Below, one piece after another: positions 35,715 to 47,229 of a DNA stretch of 64,000 bases. The notes below the pieces were generated by a model. It was given only the letters and a program-made list of their open reading frames with translations. It had not been told where the DNA came from and ran no database searches. The position numbers and the translations under genes were made by a program. This DNA comes from Liopterus haemorrhoidalis (taxonomy: Eukaryota; Arthropoda; Insecta; Coleoptera; Dytiscidae): NCBI GenBank assembly GCA_963971575.1, contig OZ020622.1, positions 3,138,279 to 3,202,278 on the forward strand, in the 5' to 3' direction. The number at the start of each line of letters is the position of its first letter. The stretch's first letter is position 1.

Positions 35715-36172
35715 AAAAACCTGGCTCATCGATCACAGCAGAAATATATTGTAATCAACTGGACGAAATGATGCAAAAACTTAAAGAAAAACAGTCTAGA
35801 TTGGTCAACAGATCGACTATCTTATTGCATGGTAACGCTAGACCACACACTGCACAAATGTGCCAAAACTACAAGAATTGGAGTTGGAACTTCTTCATTA
35901 TCCTTCATACTCCAGACTTAGCCCCCACTACCACTTCTTCGGCAATTTTTAATAGGGAAATAGTTTAATTCCGACAATGCTATAAAACTGGCCTTCCAGG
36001 AATTCTTTGAGTCTCGTCCGCCAGGGTTTTATATCACCGACCTGAACAACCTGCCGCTTAAATGGCAAAAGTGTATAGAATATGGGTGCATACTTTGATG
36101 AATAAAATAATTCCTTATATTTGTTATCAACCAACTTTTTTTCTACAAATTTCATCCTTGACGACCTAATAT
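35715..36172 (+). pseudogene. mariner transposase relic, second copy
   Basis: Contains SITAEIYCNQLDEMMQKLKE and LLHGNARPHTAQ; the catalytic Asp of the usual H-D-N-A-R block is Gly. The third block is shifted (LHTPDLAPT). Several frameshifts. Opposite orientation to the copy at 32 kb. Confidence 0.85.
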
Positions 36173-36174
36173 AA

Positions 36175-37117
36175 AGGGTAAGGTATGTAGGTATGCTTTC
36201 TTGTGTGTGGGAATGTTATTATGATTTGTGTCATATCGTAAGAAATTGACCTTCTCTGTCGAATGAGTTGTTACACGTAACAGTTGATGATGAGAGATTG
36301 TACGCAGCTTATGTCCATTGTTAAAACTCTACAAGAAACTATTTTGATAAATTAAACGCTCTTAAATCATATTTCATAAAATAAGTGTCTTTAACCTTTT
36401 TTTTTTGCTACGTTGCTACGAATATTTTTCTCCCGGACAACGCCGAGTGTCTTTGCCAGTACAAAATATATTAGACTTCATACTCTTGTACATCGTTATT
36501 ATTATTTCAATTGTATATATCTAAATTTATCATTTCACCTTAAAATTCTCATCAAGTGTATTCATCCGTAATTTCCTCTTTCACCTAAACTTCTCGCAAT
36601 GAAATGGTGTGTAAGAGAGAAACGACGATGACTTCGGAGGTCGAATAACTTTTAGAAAGGCTACGAGTTGAGTTTTTGCGACTCGCTTCTAACTCTATAC
36701 AATGTTTACACTCTTAAGAAATCGATTAATAAATACGCGAATATTTGTAGCTTAGATTACATCCAAAATAATAAATTACATAGACTTGAAAACGTTTTGT
36801 CTTTGTTTTTATTTTACGTTTTCTAACATACTGCTCACCAGTGACGCTTTTAAGTTGGTTTACAGATTTACGAAATCCCTAAAATTACAACGAAAAAAGT
36901 ATTTATTTTTTCATAATAATAAACGCAAAATTCATTCACCAAAAATACCGAATGCTTTCTCTTAAATTCAAAATTTATTTCCTCTTTGTTAATGTATAAA
37001 ATAAAATCATTAAATTAATCTGAAAGATGTTTTGTTCCATCTAAAACGCACAAACAAGAACAAAAACAAATAAAAAAATTATAAATGTTTTTTTATTTAT
37101 TTTTATTCATTTATATA
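36175..37117. other. No gene seen
   Basis: AT-rich sequence without repeats shared inside the window that I could see. Confidence 0.4.
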
Positions 37118-37957
37118 TTTTTACCGACCGTCAATATATTAAGGGTACATTCGATTTGACGCTCCGAGCGTTCCGAGCACGCTCTGTACACTCAAACGTG
37201 TTCGATTTGACGCTCGGAGTACACTCAATTGCATTCGTTTTGCGATCGAGCGAGCATTTAGAGTGCGCTCTATGTGTTCGGGGTTTTAAGACCGAGCATA
37301 TGGAGTATGACGTAAAAAAGTGGGGGAACGGCGGGAAAGAAATGAAAGTTTAAAATTAAATTATAAATAAAATAAAAATAATAGCCTTAGACAAATAACA
37401 ATAGACAAATAATATTGTTATTTGTCTATGGCTACAGAGTACGGCCATTTTATGTATTTGTGACGTTCTGTAAACAGCAAAAAAATTATTAAAATACACC
37501 GTGCATAAAATTAAAATGGAAAAAAATTCATTAAATTAATTCATTAATTATTATCATTGAAAAAAATCAAGGAAAAACCGAGGTATATTATTTTGATTCA
37601 TGACTGACGTGAACTAATCTGACAGTAAAAACGCCGCCTAAAATTGTAGGGTTAGATTTTATGAACATTACGTCACAAGAACGCTCGCTCCGTTCGTGCT
37701 CTATTCATGACGTCACCATCAACTGTTCGCTCAGCGCTCGCTCTACTCCGTACAACTCGAATGCACCCATAAGGGAGGTATTGTGATCATACCGATTTTG
37801 ACATTTCGAGATTTCAATGGATCTCCACGAATTGAGGTCCCTACATAACGTTTTGGGTATTTTAGCATGATATCTGTCGGTCTGTCTGTCCGTCCGTCTG
37901 TCTGTCCGTCCGTCCGTCCGTCCGTTCGTCTGTCTGCCTGTCTGTCTGTCTGTCTGT
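37118..37957 (+). mobile_element. Family B head, split by a MITE
   Basis: TTTTTACCGACCGTCAATATA, then the inserted element, then AAGGGAGGTATTGTGATCAT and a GTCT/GTCC run (37876-37957). It stops abruptly in the run, where repeat R4.5 begins. Confidence 0.8.
37143..37768. mobile_element. PIF/Harbinger-like MITE nested in family B, 626 bp
   Basis: Ends GGGTACATTCGATTTG and, inverted, GGGTGCATTCGAGTTG. TAA flanks both sides (37140-37142 and 37770-37772, one extra A on the right), as in the 3-bp TWA duplications of PIF/Harbinger. The subterminal parts are rich in CGCTC/GAGCG words. The insertion point is certain because intact family B copies lack it. Confidence 0.75.
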
Positions 37958-37969
37958 TATCTGACATAA

Positions 37970-38475
37970 ATATTTTTTTCGTATATTTTGTTATTATTTA
38001 CATATTTAGACTTTTATTTATATTCTTGGAGTAGATTTTATGGAGAAAATTCTCCATGTAATTTGTTTTTACGCAGTTATATATTTTTTAGGTTATCTGA
38101 CATATAAATATTTTTTGACACTTGACAATTAACAAATCAAGATAGAGGACTAATGTGAGGCCAAAAGACAGCCCAGCTGATAGTGCCCAAAGAAGAAGTT
38201 ATTGATATAATTTTTAAACCTTCATATATACATATATTTTTAATTTTTATTTACAGTAAATATTTAAATAAGAAACTTTAGCTCTGAAGATATATTGTTT
38301 GTTTTATTGCTTTATTTAAACTCTGTTAGCCAAATCTCTCTTTTTATATATAGTTCATAATTTTTAAAAATTAAGGTTTCTTTAACTTTTCCAAATTTCC
38401 CATTAAACTAAATTTATGTCGTATAAATAACGTAAGTGTATTAATCTGCCTTGTTTATTTCAATATCTTACTAAC
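37970..38475. repeat. Interspersed repeat R4.5, copy 2
   Basis: Reverse complement of 4450-4965. Shared words include GGAGAATTTTCTCCAT, TTGACACTTGACAATT and GAAGAAGTTATTGATATAAT. Confidence 0.75.
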
Positions 38476-38482
38476 CAATTCC

Positions 38483-38497
38483 TTTTTACCGACCGCC
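38483..38497 (+). mobile_element. Family B terminus stub
   Basis: TTTTTACCGACCGCC, then immediately the captured zinc-finger block. Confidence 0.7.
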
Positions 38498-38536
38498 GAT
38501 TATTTTATTAATAATTTTTATTATTTTTTCTTTCAG

Positions 38537-38624
38537 ACGAATCTCTAACTTGCAACGTGTGTGACCGTTCTTTTCCATGTCAACGACAACTGGCGTCCCA
38601 TAAGCAAAAGAAGAGACATTTTGG
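38537..38624 (+). pseudogene. Duplicated zinc-finger exon, inverted copy
   Basis: Identical over all 88 bp to the exon at 31054-30967, with the acceptor and GTAAGT donor kept. The duplicated block is 38496-38705 (210 bp, one mismatch to 31095-30886). It sits between a family B terminus at 38483-38497 and a family B copy starting at 38706. No partner exon (the CSACDSLF exon) is present on this strand, so it is a captured fragment rather than a working gene part. Confidence 0.75.
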
Positions 38625-38705
38625 GTAAGTAAAAGCACCAAATATCAAATACAGAACGGTCTCGATTTACGTTACACTTTCTTCAAAATAAAATTTAACC
38701 AAAGC

Positions 38706-38840
38706 TTTTTACCGACCGCCAACATATATAAGGGAGGTATTGTGATCATACCGATTTTGACATTTCGAGATTTCGATGGATCTCCATGAATTGAGGTCCC
38801 TATATAACGTTTTGACTATTTTTAGTATGATTTCTGTCGA

Positions 38841-38872
<32 letters not shown>

Positions 38873-39123
38873 CTTGTCTGTCTGTCTGTGTACACGTGCA
38901 GAGCAAATTCGGCTAAAAGGATTTTTATGAAACTTCATATTTTTGTAAAATTTTTGCAGTCTCAATTTTTTCATACTTATGTGTAACGTTTCCATGGTCA
39001 TGATAAATAATATCTCTGTTAGAAAATATTAGGCCAAGTTATTTCTACTCTGCTACTAGAATGTATTTTATACAAGTACTTTATGATGGCGGTCGGTCCT
39101 GTGGTGGCCACAGCTGATTTTTT
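38706..39123 (+). mobile_element. Family B element, internally deleted
   Basis: Head TTTTTACCGACCGCCAACAT, GTCT run at 38838-38890, GTACACGTGCAGAGC, then a jump to the CATACTTATGTGTAACG block and the GGTGGCCACAGCTGATTTTT end. The palindromic word CTGTGGTGGCCACAG just before CTGA is notable. Confidence 0.8.
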
Positions 39124-39124
39124 A

Positions 39125-39940
39125 CAGTATAACCACTTTTCTAAAAGTCAGTAATACACTATATAAATCACCAAAATAACCAAAACTAGTTTGTTCTTAC
39201 AAAAGTGAACTGCTTAAACCCTCCCTTTTCCAAAAATATCCCCCTATATATTAAATAATTCATAACCAAAATAACGATAATATAAGCTAATTTTTAAAAT
39301 TTTCACACGCTTCCAACCTTAACCAAGTTTGAAATAATATTTCTGGAATGCGATGATAAGGGGGAAATTCTACCAACCCTTCAAAAAAGTTTCCTTTAAC
39401 CTACTGATTTTAGATGTCATAGAACAATATTTTATTCATATTTACCTACCAAACTGTGAAAAAGCAACAAGAAATCAAAATTAATATTTGATGTACAAAG
39501 GGTAGAAGTAGAAAATAATTTTCCACAGTAGGAAAAAAATTTAATATAATACACTATGTATTTTCATCAATTTTGGTTGTCTTATTACATCAATCATATC
39601 TCAATTACCAGCGAGAGTTAAAACAGAGTTCACTAATGTGAACTGGCAATACCATCGGAAATAATTAATTATTGATTTTCATCCCAGAGCGATACTCTTT
39701 AATACGTGTTTTTTGTTTTATCAATTTTTAATGTCTGCTGAATTTTAGTAGTCAAACACGAATTACATATTACTCCGGGAGGCAGCGTTGCATTTTTAAT
39801 GGTCATTTCACCCCGCTTAATTTTTTTTGTAATTGATAATTTAGATATGGCTAATAAACAAGCGTCAGCTGCCAGAATCGTGGTGGGGCAGGTCGTGAGA
39901 AAATGTACATCTTGTAAAAAAAAAATCCAAAAGTCATTTC
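39125..39940. other. No gene seen
   Basis: AT-rich sequence with no repeats or frames that I can support. Confidence 0.4.
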
Positions 39941-39942
39941 AA

Positions 39943-40080
39943 GTAGAGATGGGTGGTTCATGAACGAACCGGCTCACTGAGCCGGCTCAGTACACTGACC
40001 GAAGTGACACGGTTCACCAAATTAAAATGAGCCGGCTCACGGCTCACTGTATAGTTTCAAGGATACGATTGGTCGGGCGA
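39943..40080. repeat. Palindromic GAGCCGGCTC-rich element end
   Basis: TAGAGATGGGTGGTTCATGA, then the perfect palindrome ACTGAGCCGGCTCAGT and another TGAGCCGGCTCA at about 40027. It looks like the terminus of a hAT-like element; no opposite end was found. The frames at 40090-40630 are unrecognised. Confidence 0.4.
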
Positions 40081-40639
40081 TTGTGAGCAGTGACCGGAGT
40101 GATCCGGATCTGGATCGATGTCATGTTGAACTTCGCGAGAACTCGGATTATCATAAAGTGTATTTTGTCATCAATTTGTAGGGCAGTTTATTTGAAACTA
40201 ATAGGCTTAGTCTGTATTTTCTTACAACCATACTATATAAAAATATTAAAAATATTTTTAAAAGCAATGAAACAGTTTGTTCCAAAAAAAAATCGAAAAA
40301 TTGACCAACTTAGAGGTGCTCTAACGACGAAACCGTTCATTCCACAAAAAAACTTTTGGGAGCTAAATTATAGAGAATTTAATCGTCTTTAATTTAATAT
40401 AAATATATATTATTTAATTTTGCAATAGAATGGAGATATTTGCAAAAAAACATTTTTTTGCACGTTTTTCTAGTTTTCTTTTGAAGTTCGGGAAAAAATT
40501 TAAGTCGCTAAATGTGACCTGGAGAACATCTCAAGAGTTATTAATCTTACCAATATCTAAAACTTCCGCAAAACTTTTTTTAGAAAACTACGTATTTTCT
40601 GGAGTATACGAGGTATTTTTAATAAATTAAACAAGGTAA

Positions 40640-41265
40640 TATGGTGAGATCTGTTTACTACTCTGCTCGGTAAACAATATGTTATCCCAAAATAATAAAT
40701 TTATGATTGTTTACAGTGCCTGGTAACATATTCATTAGTTAAAGTGCATTCTATAATGATTGTTATATGACAAATGTAAACCACTCGAAAGTGCATTAGT
40801 ATACATTAATTGTGCCAAATAATAATATTATCCACAATATTTCACCAATTACAAATGAATTATGTATTAATTAATGCATTAATATTGACATTATATACAT
40901 ATTAGGGTCACATTTATATGCGTACACAGTAAGGGAGAAGAGTGGACACTTGCCCACCCTGGAGTCTCTTCTTTGTTATGGAATTTATTTGTTATTATAT
41001 TTGTCTATTTTGTATTTGCTATCAAACGTTAAGCCACTTGAGAGTAAATAGTGGGCAGAACCTCTCGATAGCAGTTACTCGCCAATGGACACACCTCTGA
41101 GAGTAACTCGCGGAAAGTGGCGAGTTACTCTCTGACAACTAACTACTCTCAACGTGCTCGCAGGTGGACACGTGCTCCCTACACGTGCTAAAATAACAAA
41201 ATATTCTAAATTGGTCGGTACGACCTTAATTACATGGCTTGGGTAGAAAATATCAGCGTTCTAGG
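40640..41265. other. AT-rich DNA with one strong hairpin
   Basis: 41100-41131 forms a perfect 12-bp stem (AGAGTAACTCGC / GCGAGTTACTCT) with an 8-nt loop. Similar GAGAGTAACTCGCG words occur in the element at 42.6-43.2 kb, so this may be a fragment of that family. Confidence 0.5.
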
Positions 41266-41266
41266 T

Positions 41267-42276
41267 CAGGGGTCGGCAACCTTTCAGTGACAAAGAGCCA
41301 AATCTATATTGAAAAAAAAACACAATAACATGGAAGAGCCGCTAAAAAATATATGCTATATTTAAGAAAAAAAACGTAAAAATTGTTTATTTGTTTTAAA
41401 ATAATCAAGTATTACAATAAATTAATATTTACTTATACATTTAGTTTGTGATACCTATTGTAGTTGCCAGTATATTACAATATAATAATTTTTTTAATGG
41501 GACGATTGCTCCTGTATAGTGTTCTATAAGACTTTAATAATTGGTGAATATTCAGTAATCTTTAACTTAAGGCAGCACTCAAGTTTCAGGTCAGTAAGAT
41601 TATTTCTTAACTTCTTAATTTCATATGTGAAAAGATTTGCTTACAGTAATATGTGGATCCGAAAATTGTCAGTAGCCCAAAATAATTTTTTAAAAGATTG
41701 AACGATTCTGGAAGACGATTCCAAGTTTCGAAAAGAACTTTATCTACATTTTGAAGATTGCGAATTTCGGTCCACTTATGCTATGAAGATAAAATTCACA
41801 TTTTTCTTTCTAAATTTTCTAGTTCAGAATTAAGTTTTAAGAATATATAATTCCATAAACCTTTGGATTTCAAATTGAAGATGATAAATGTAATTGCTAC
41901 ATATCTACTTCATTGGTTTTGTCAAAAAAGCTAGTGTAGCTTTATATTTTCTAAAATCTTTAAATCTATCTCGAAAAGCTTCTTGCATGTTAACAATAGT
42001 TTGTGCAAAAAAAATGCATTAATAACATGTTTTTGTAAATTAATAAAATGTAAAAAATTTTTTGCACGTAAATCATTTTTCAACTTCTTCTAAAAGGGAA
42101 TATGCAGTAACTCGGGGAATTACCGGGCGTGAATTGCACCGTAAAACATTCTGAAAAATACACAACCTGTATAGTACAGGCAGAAAGTTAAAAAATAGAT
42201 TCTATTAAAATAAAAACCAGCCAATTTTCAATGAGCCACAAATTTTTTTCGCCGCATGCGGCTCTGGTGCCGCAGG
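41267..42276 (-). mobile_element. hAT element relic, about 1 kb, with transposase C-terminus remains
   Basis: The left end CAGGGGTCGGCAACC is typical of hAT. The right end is cut short, but the 8-bp duplication TTCTAGGT is kept (41259-41266 and 42277-42284). Minus-strand reading near 41650 gives FGSTYYCKQIFSHMK, the conserved block of hAT dimerisation domains, with stops and shifts around it. Confidence 0.85.
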
Positions 42277-42379
42277 TTCTAGGTCTTTTGTAGTATATTA
42301 AATAATAAAAGTCCAGTAAATTTATAAATTTTCTTCACCTCCGGTGAAGGAAACTTCTGACAACCTAAATTATATTTTA

Positions 42380-42445
42380 TATAAGGTAAACTATCCTGGG
42401 GGGGGGGAATGCCCCCTCTGCCCCCCCTGGCTACGTCCCTGCTTC
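42380..42445. mobile_element. DNA-element terminus remnant
   Basis: GGGGGGGGG followed by AATGCCCCCTCTGCCCCCCC and TGGCTACGTCCCTG resembles a right-hand terminus (inverse CAGGGACGTAGCCAGG). A different remnant end, TCTGCGGGCGCCCATGG, is at about 43280. They could not be paired. Confidence 0.4.
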
Positions 42446-42589
42446 TATCAATCCATGACTTAATCCAGCAGATTTTTTTATATTCAACTTTTTTCTTTTT
42501 TTATAAATAGAATTATTACAGCTGCTGCGACCTTTCTATAGTACGACGCCATCTTGACTACTCTCCACAACTGATCAAGTGGACACAGG

Positions 42590-43203
42590 TTTGAGAGTTC
42601 TCGCGAGAGTGCTCTCGGCGATCAGCTCGCCGGGTACTCTCGATAGTACATCCGGTCGAAATCCGCTCTTTAGTGGACCAGCCCGTGAGAGTAAAGTGGG
42701 AAACAGAATGCACCGAGTTCTACGACGCGTTAACGCCGTTCGTACGGCGCTATCTGTCAGGAGAAAGTTAAACCCAAGCTGTCGTACGCAAGTGCACAGA
42801 ATGGACAACGTTCTACTCCGTTCGACCGCCGTTGATACTGAATGTTCGTCAACTTCCAACTTTTGACGCTGTTGAACGTTGACGCAGAACACCTAACCTC
42901 AGTTTTTACTGAATAATAAAGTGTTTGTATGTATAAATAACTTGCATACAACATAAATAACATCACGCACAAGTCTTCATCATCCATTATACTTTTAATA
43001 AAAGGAAGCGCACGTATAAACACAAATATAGGTTGTCAAGTGACACTTGACGGCGTTAAAATATATTGCATTGTGTGCAGGCGAAAATTCTCAACGGCGC
43101 TAACGCAACGTTGTCGCAAATGACGCCGCGCTGACGCCGTAGCGCGCTGTGCATTCTGTTCCAGGCTTTACTGTCGAGAGTTACTCTCGCGAGTAATCTC
43201 AAA
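42590..43203. mobile_element. GC-rich inverted-repeat element, 614 bp
   Basis: Ends TTTGAGAGTTCTCGCGAGAG and, inverted, TTTGAGATTACTCGCGAGAG. It is far more GC-rich than its surroundings. Another inverted-repeat element is nested at 42699-43162. Frames open on both strands here reflect composition, not genes. Confidence 0.65.
42699..43162. mobile_element. Nested MITE, 464 bp
   Basis: Ends GGAAACAGAATGCAC and, inverted, GGAACAGAATGCAC, with CG-rich subterminal sequence (GACGCGTTAACGCC, GCGCTGACGCCGTAGC). No clear target duplication. Confidence 0.65.
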
Positions 43204-43299
43204 TAGTATTTATGAAATTTTATTTAATAAATTACTAAATTTATGTCGTCATAATTTGCCTCCCCTTGAAAAAAATTCTGCGGGCGCCCATGGTCATAT

Positions 43300-44300
43300 T
43301 CTAGATTTCCGGTTGAACCATAAATACTTAGATATTAAATACAGAGTAAAGAGGATGCTGGACATCTCCTGGTCCTCTGAAAAGCAAATACTCTGACATC
43401 AAAGATAAAAAAGAGTTCCCTCTAATTTAAATAAAACGATGAAACTGGAGCTTATTTTCCCTTTTAATTATTTCCAGTTTTAATCTTATTTGCATAATTC
43501 GGATTAAGAAGAAAACTTTTTATTTGTTACATATTTTAAATTCAAGAATTAAAGCGCAAATTTATCAACTATGATTGTGGACCAGTAATTTCGAAACTGT
43601 TGTTCGTGAATCCTTGGGGTTTATGATAATTTCTAGGGGTAGAATAGCCGCAACCCGTAGAGCAAGGGGTGTACCGCACCCAGACGGTAGTGTTTTGGGA
43701 CCGCTAATTTTTAGGAATGTAGAGTGCACTTTACGAAACTATACAAAAATATTACACGACGTGTTACCTTACGCGATACATTATATGGTCGCTTCTCTAA
43801 TATGGACCAGATTAGAACTTGAAAAATAAAACGGAGATAATTACAACGTGAGAAAACAAAAATGCCGTTTAGTTCCGCGAAAACATTATAAAGTATACAG
43901 AAAATTATATAAAGTATATGTGTACAAACAAAACCTTTACTGCTTCAACGTATTAATCTGTTAATTCGGTAGTATTAATCAAATTATAAAAAAGTATTGA
44001 ATATTTTCAATTTGGGGTCGATTCAGCCTCAAGTATTTAATACTTAAAATGAGAACCTGTTTATACAGGAGTTATGGGACCGGTCGAAACGTCATGCGGC
44101 TTTCATATATAAGACCAGTGGTCTAGAAACGGAGAACTTTTCTTTTTTTCCCCTTATATTTATCCAAGCGGTAGGATCCTATTATTTATTTATTATTTTT
44201 CTCAACCAAAAAACAAAATGCCGTTATCGTTGTCTCGTTAATATCGGTATTTTGGTTTCAATTTCCGTTTGTTCTCATCCTTGATAAAAATTTAATCAAA
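43300..44300. other. No gene seen
   Basis: A frame at 43575-43829 (84 codons) matches nothing I know. A stretch near 43340-43390 has an inverse partner near 62160 (GGACATCTCCTGGTCCT versus AGGACCAGGAGATGG). Confidence 0.35.
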
Positions 44301-44324
44301 GAGTCAGGGGTGGATAGTTTTTCC

Positions 44325-44810
44325 GACTCTCGACTCTTAGCTTTCGGCTCTTGGCTCTTCTCGGCTCTTCTCGGCTTTCGGCTCTTCTCGGCTCCCGACT
44401 CCCGACTCCCGACTCCCTCTACTTGACCTACTACTACTTGACCTACTACTACTTGACTCTCCACTACTTGACTCTCCCCTACTTGACTCTCCACTACTTG
44501 ACTTTTCACTACTTGACTCTCCACCACTTGACTCTCCACTACTTGACTCTCCACTACTTTACTCTGGAGAGTAGTAGTCCACTACTGGACTCTCTTCTAC
44601 TTGACTCTCTACTACTTGACTCTCCACTACTGGACTCTCTTCTACTGGACTCTCTACTACTTGACTCTCCACTACTTGATTCTCCACTACTTGATTCTCC
44701 ACTACTTGACTCTCATCTACTTGACTCTCCACTACTTGACTCTCCACTAATTGATTCTCCACTACTTGACTCTCCACTACTTGACTCTCGACTCTCTCTC
44801 GACTTTCGAC
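44325..44810. repeat. 15-bp minisatellite, about 25-30 units
   Basis: CTCCACTACTTGACT repeated with variants, preceded by CTCTTCTCGG and CTCCCGA repeats. As 15 is a multiple of three and the unit has few stops, both strands stay open (LLDSP repeats on plus, VVESQ repeats on minus). Nothing suggests these frames are expressed. Confidence 0.9.
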
Positions 44811-45562
44811 TTTGTATATTTACATACAAATTTAAAAGATGTGTTTCATTTTATAAGAGAAATAACATATTTTTCTAAATATTCAGTATACTACAATCAT
44901 AAAAGTACATGCATACAATATTTGTTGACAGTGTTTCAGTTATTTAAAGATGTTTTATTACAATCGTTTTGCAGCGAGTTTATTCAAGTGAAAAATACGA
45001 AGAATCCTATCCTATCTCTAATATCGACTCTAGTTAGAAGTTTAGCGGACCGAGAAATTGCAACAGTACAACAAATATTTTGTTCTTTTGATGTATACTT
45101 CCTTATATATCTTTCATTACAACTTATAGATTCTTCAAAAGTTGAAAATATCAAACATTTCTAGTATCTACGAAACTTAATAAAAAAGGGTCATATAATT
45201 TTATTCTCAGACGCAGAAAAAGATATTTCAGAATTCAAAATATTTCTTTTCTAACAATATCCTTCCCCACTGTTCTCCTACAAACTACAGTCCCTAGATA
45301 AAAAAAGTAGTGCAAACAATAATGGTAGATTGTGGGAAAATGCCCATATTGTGGGATTTTTTGCTTACTTAAAGAACAAGTATGCTTTGCTTACTAACTG
45401 CACTCTTATTGTGGAGAGTAAATGCGATATATATTTTTTTTTTAATATCCCTTTTGATAAAACCAAAATCTCGATCGCAGGGTGGAAATGAGCGCCCCTA
45501 ATAGGAAAAAAATTAGTTATTTTAAACACTATTTCTTGTGAAAACGGCTTGAGTCACTCAAA

Positions 45563-46968
45563 CCAATTCTGTAACTCAGTTACTATGATCATAGTAACTA
45601 AATTTGTCACTATGAGCAAGGTCAGTTACATACAATCATAGTAACTTTGAGGTATTTCGTATTCCGTAAGACAAAAGTTACTACAATATTTAGTAACATG
45701 TTACTATAAAAGTTCCTATCATAGTAACTACCAAATGCTGGTGTTTATAAGTAATAACTTAGTTCTTATGAAGATAAAAATGGCGGACATTTGATTTTAA
45801 GTGTAATTTTTAGATATAATAGAAAATGAAGAAGATTAGTAAAGAAAATTATATAAATTAAATATATATAAAATATGTATGCATGAGTGGTAAATGTTTA
45901 TATTGCAGGCGATGAAATATATTAAAAATCAAAAAGTCTTTTCCAATTTCTCATTTTTAATATGAGTCTTTTTTTTAAATTATTAAAAAAAATTGTTTTT
46001 GTTTTTAAAAAAATTAACAAGTTCTATTCAGTGACGCAAAAATAGATTCATGAGGGGGGAGGGTTATAAAATGAGACGTATGGAAGTAATGACAAAACAA
46101 GGAAAATGCATCGAAGTAATAAAAAATCCAGTTTCATGGGAGGTTCTAACCCCCAAATCCCACCGCCTGCGCCACTGTTTCTATTGTCGAGAATTTGTCT
46201 TTGCATTCCATTATTTTTTTTTTTTTTTAATTTCTTCACTTATTTTGTTTTTTTTTTATATTTTATAAATGTATATACCATAATATATATTATATAACAA
46301 CAAAATAATGTAAGCAATACAATATTTTGACATTTTTAACCTCAACTGTCATCTGTATACCACCAATGCGCTTGCGTGTTGCGCTTCTGTATCTAACTTC
46401 ATTCATTTCTCGGTAACTGTCACTACAGTCTGTTTCAAACGGTTAGGCGGAACTAAATGGGAATTTCGTTCTTTTAGGTTGTCACGAGATGGGACCTTAC
46501 TTGGGTTATTTCATTTTTCACGTTGGAATGTCAAAATTTAAAATTCCAACAATGAAACCATGGAAACGAATGACATTAAATTATTTTTTTACATATTTTA
46601 ATAAAAAAATAAATAAATAAATGGGAAATTTGTATTAAGAAAGACACAAAAAATCAAAATATAAAGAAAATGACATTTTAAAATGATATTAACCTTAACA
46701 AAAAAATGTTTATTGTAAGTATGATTTACAAAGCTTAAACAAAACGACCGAAAAGCACGATTTAAACGATGAAAGTAACTAGACTGCAAAATCTAGTTCC
46801 GCCTAACCATTTGGAACAGACTTTAAGATATAACTTTCATAGCGACGTCACTACAGTTGGATATTACAGAATACGAAAAATGTTAAAGTTACTATTAAAA
46901 TTACTATAAAACTTATCTTTTAGTAACGTTACTACACGGTAACTATTATAGTAACTTTTTACAGAGTT
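45563..46968. mobile_element. Inverted-repeat element, about 1.4 kb, rich in GTTACTA words
   Basis: CCAATTCTGTAACTCAGTTAC at the left resembles TCAACTCTGTAAAAAGTTAC, the inverse of the right end. A perfect 22-bp palindrome at 45578-45599 (centre ATGATCAT) lies in the left end. An independent MITE is nested at 46427-46822. No transposase frame. Confidence 0.5.
46427..46822. mobile_element. MITE, 396 bp, 29-bp terminal inverted repeats
   Basis: 46427-46455 and 46794-46822 are reverse complements at about 26-27 of 29 positions (key words AGTCTGTT and GGTTAGGCGGAACTA). No coding content. Confidence 0.85.
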
Positions 46969-47226
46969 GATCTGATTCATTAAAAAAACTTTCAATAAAC
47001 TATAATTCGCACGTGAATGTGAACAGCATTACACCGGTGTACTGCGGTGTTGCATACCCGAGTTCCAGCAGGGGCTTAGTTATAATTATTCCCCCAGAAC
47101 TACAGTTGGATATTACAGAATACGAAAAATGTTAAAGTTACTATTAAAATTACTATAAAACTTATCTTTTAGTAACGTTACTTCACGGTAACTATTATAA
47201 TAACTTTTTACAGAATTGATCTGACT
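46853..47226. repeat. Direct repeat, two copies of about 125 bp
   Basis: 46853-46978 recurs at 47100-47225 with a few changes (CTACAGTTGGATATTACAGA to TTTTTACAGARTTGATCTGA). The first copy is the right end of the 1.4-kb element, so the second is probably a duplicated or solo end. Confidence 0.8.
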
Positions 47227-47229
47227 TAC

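Noticed and set aside
23861..38705. One giant palindrome spanning 23.9-38.7 kb
   Set aside because: The three inverted pairs have different centres (about 29.1, 34.0 and 34.8 kb), so no single axis explains them.
37743..38906. Frames rich in QTDRQTDRRTDG
   Set aside because: Translation of the GTCT/GTCC runs in family B; the same occurs at 9.5, 51.4 and 59.5 kb.
42575..42892. Overlapping frames of about 100 codons on both strands
   Set aside because: Caused by the GC-rich inverted-repeat element; no domain is recognisable.
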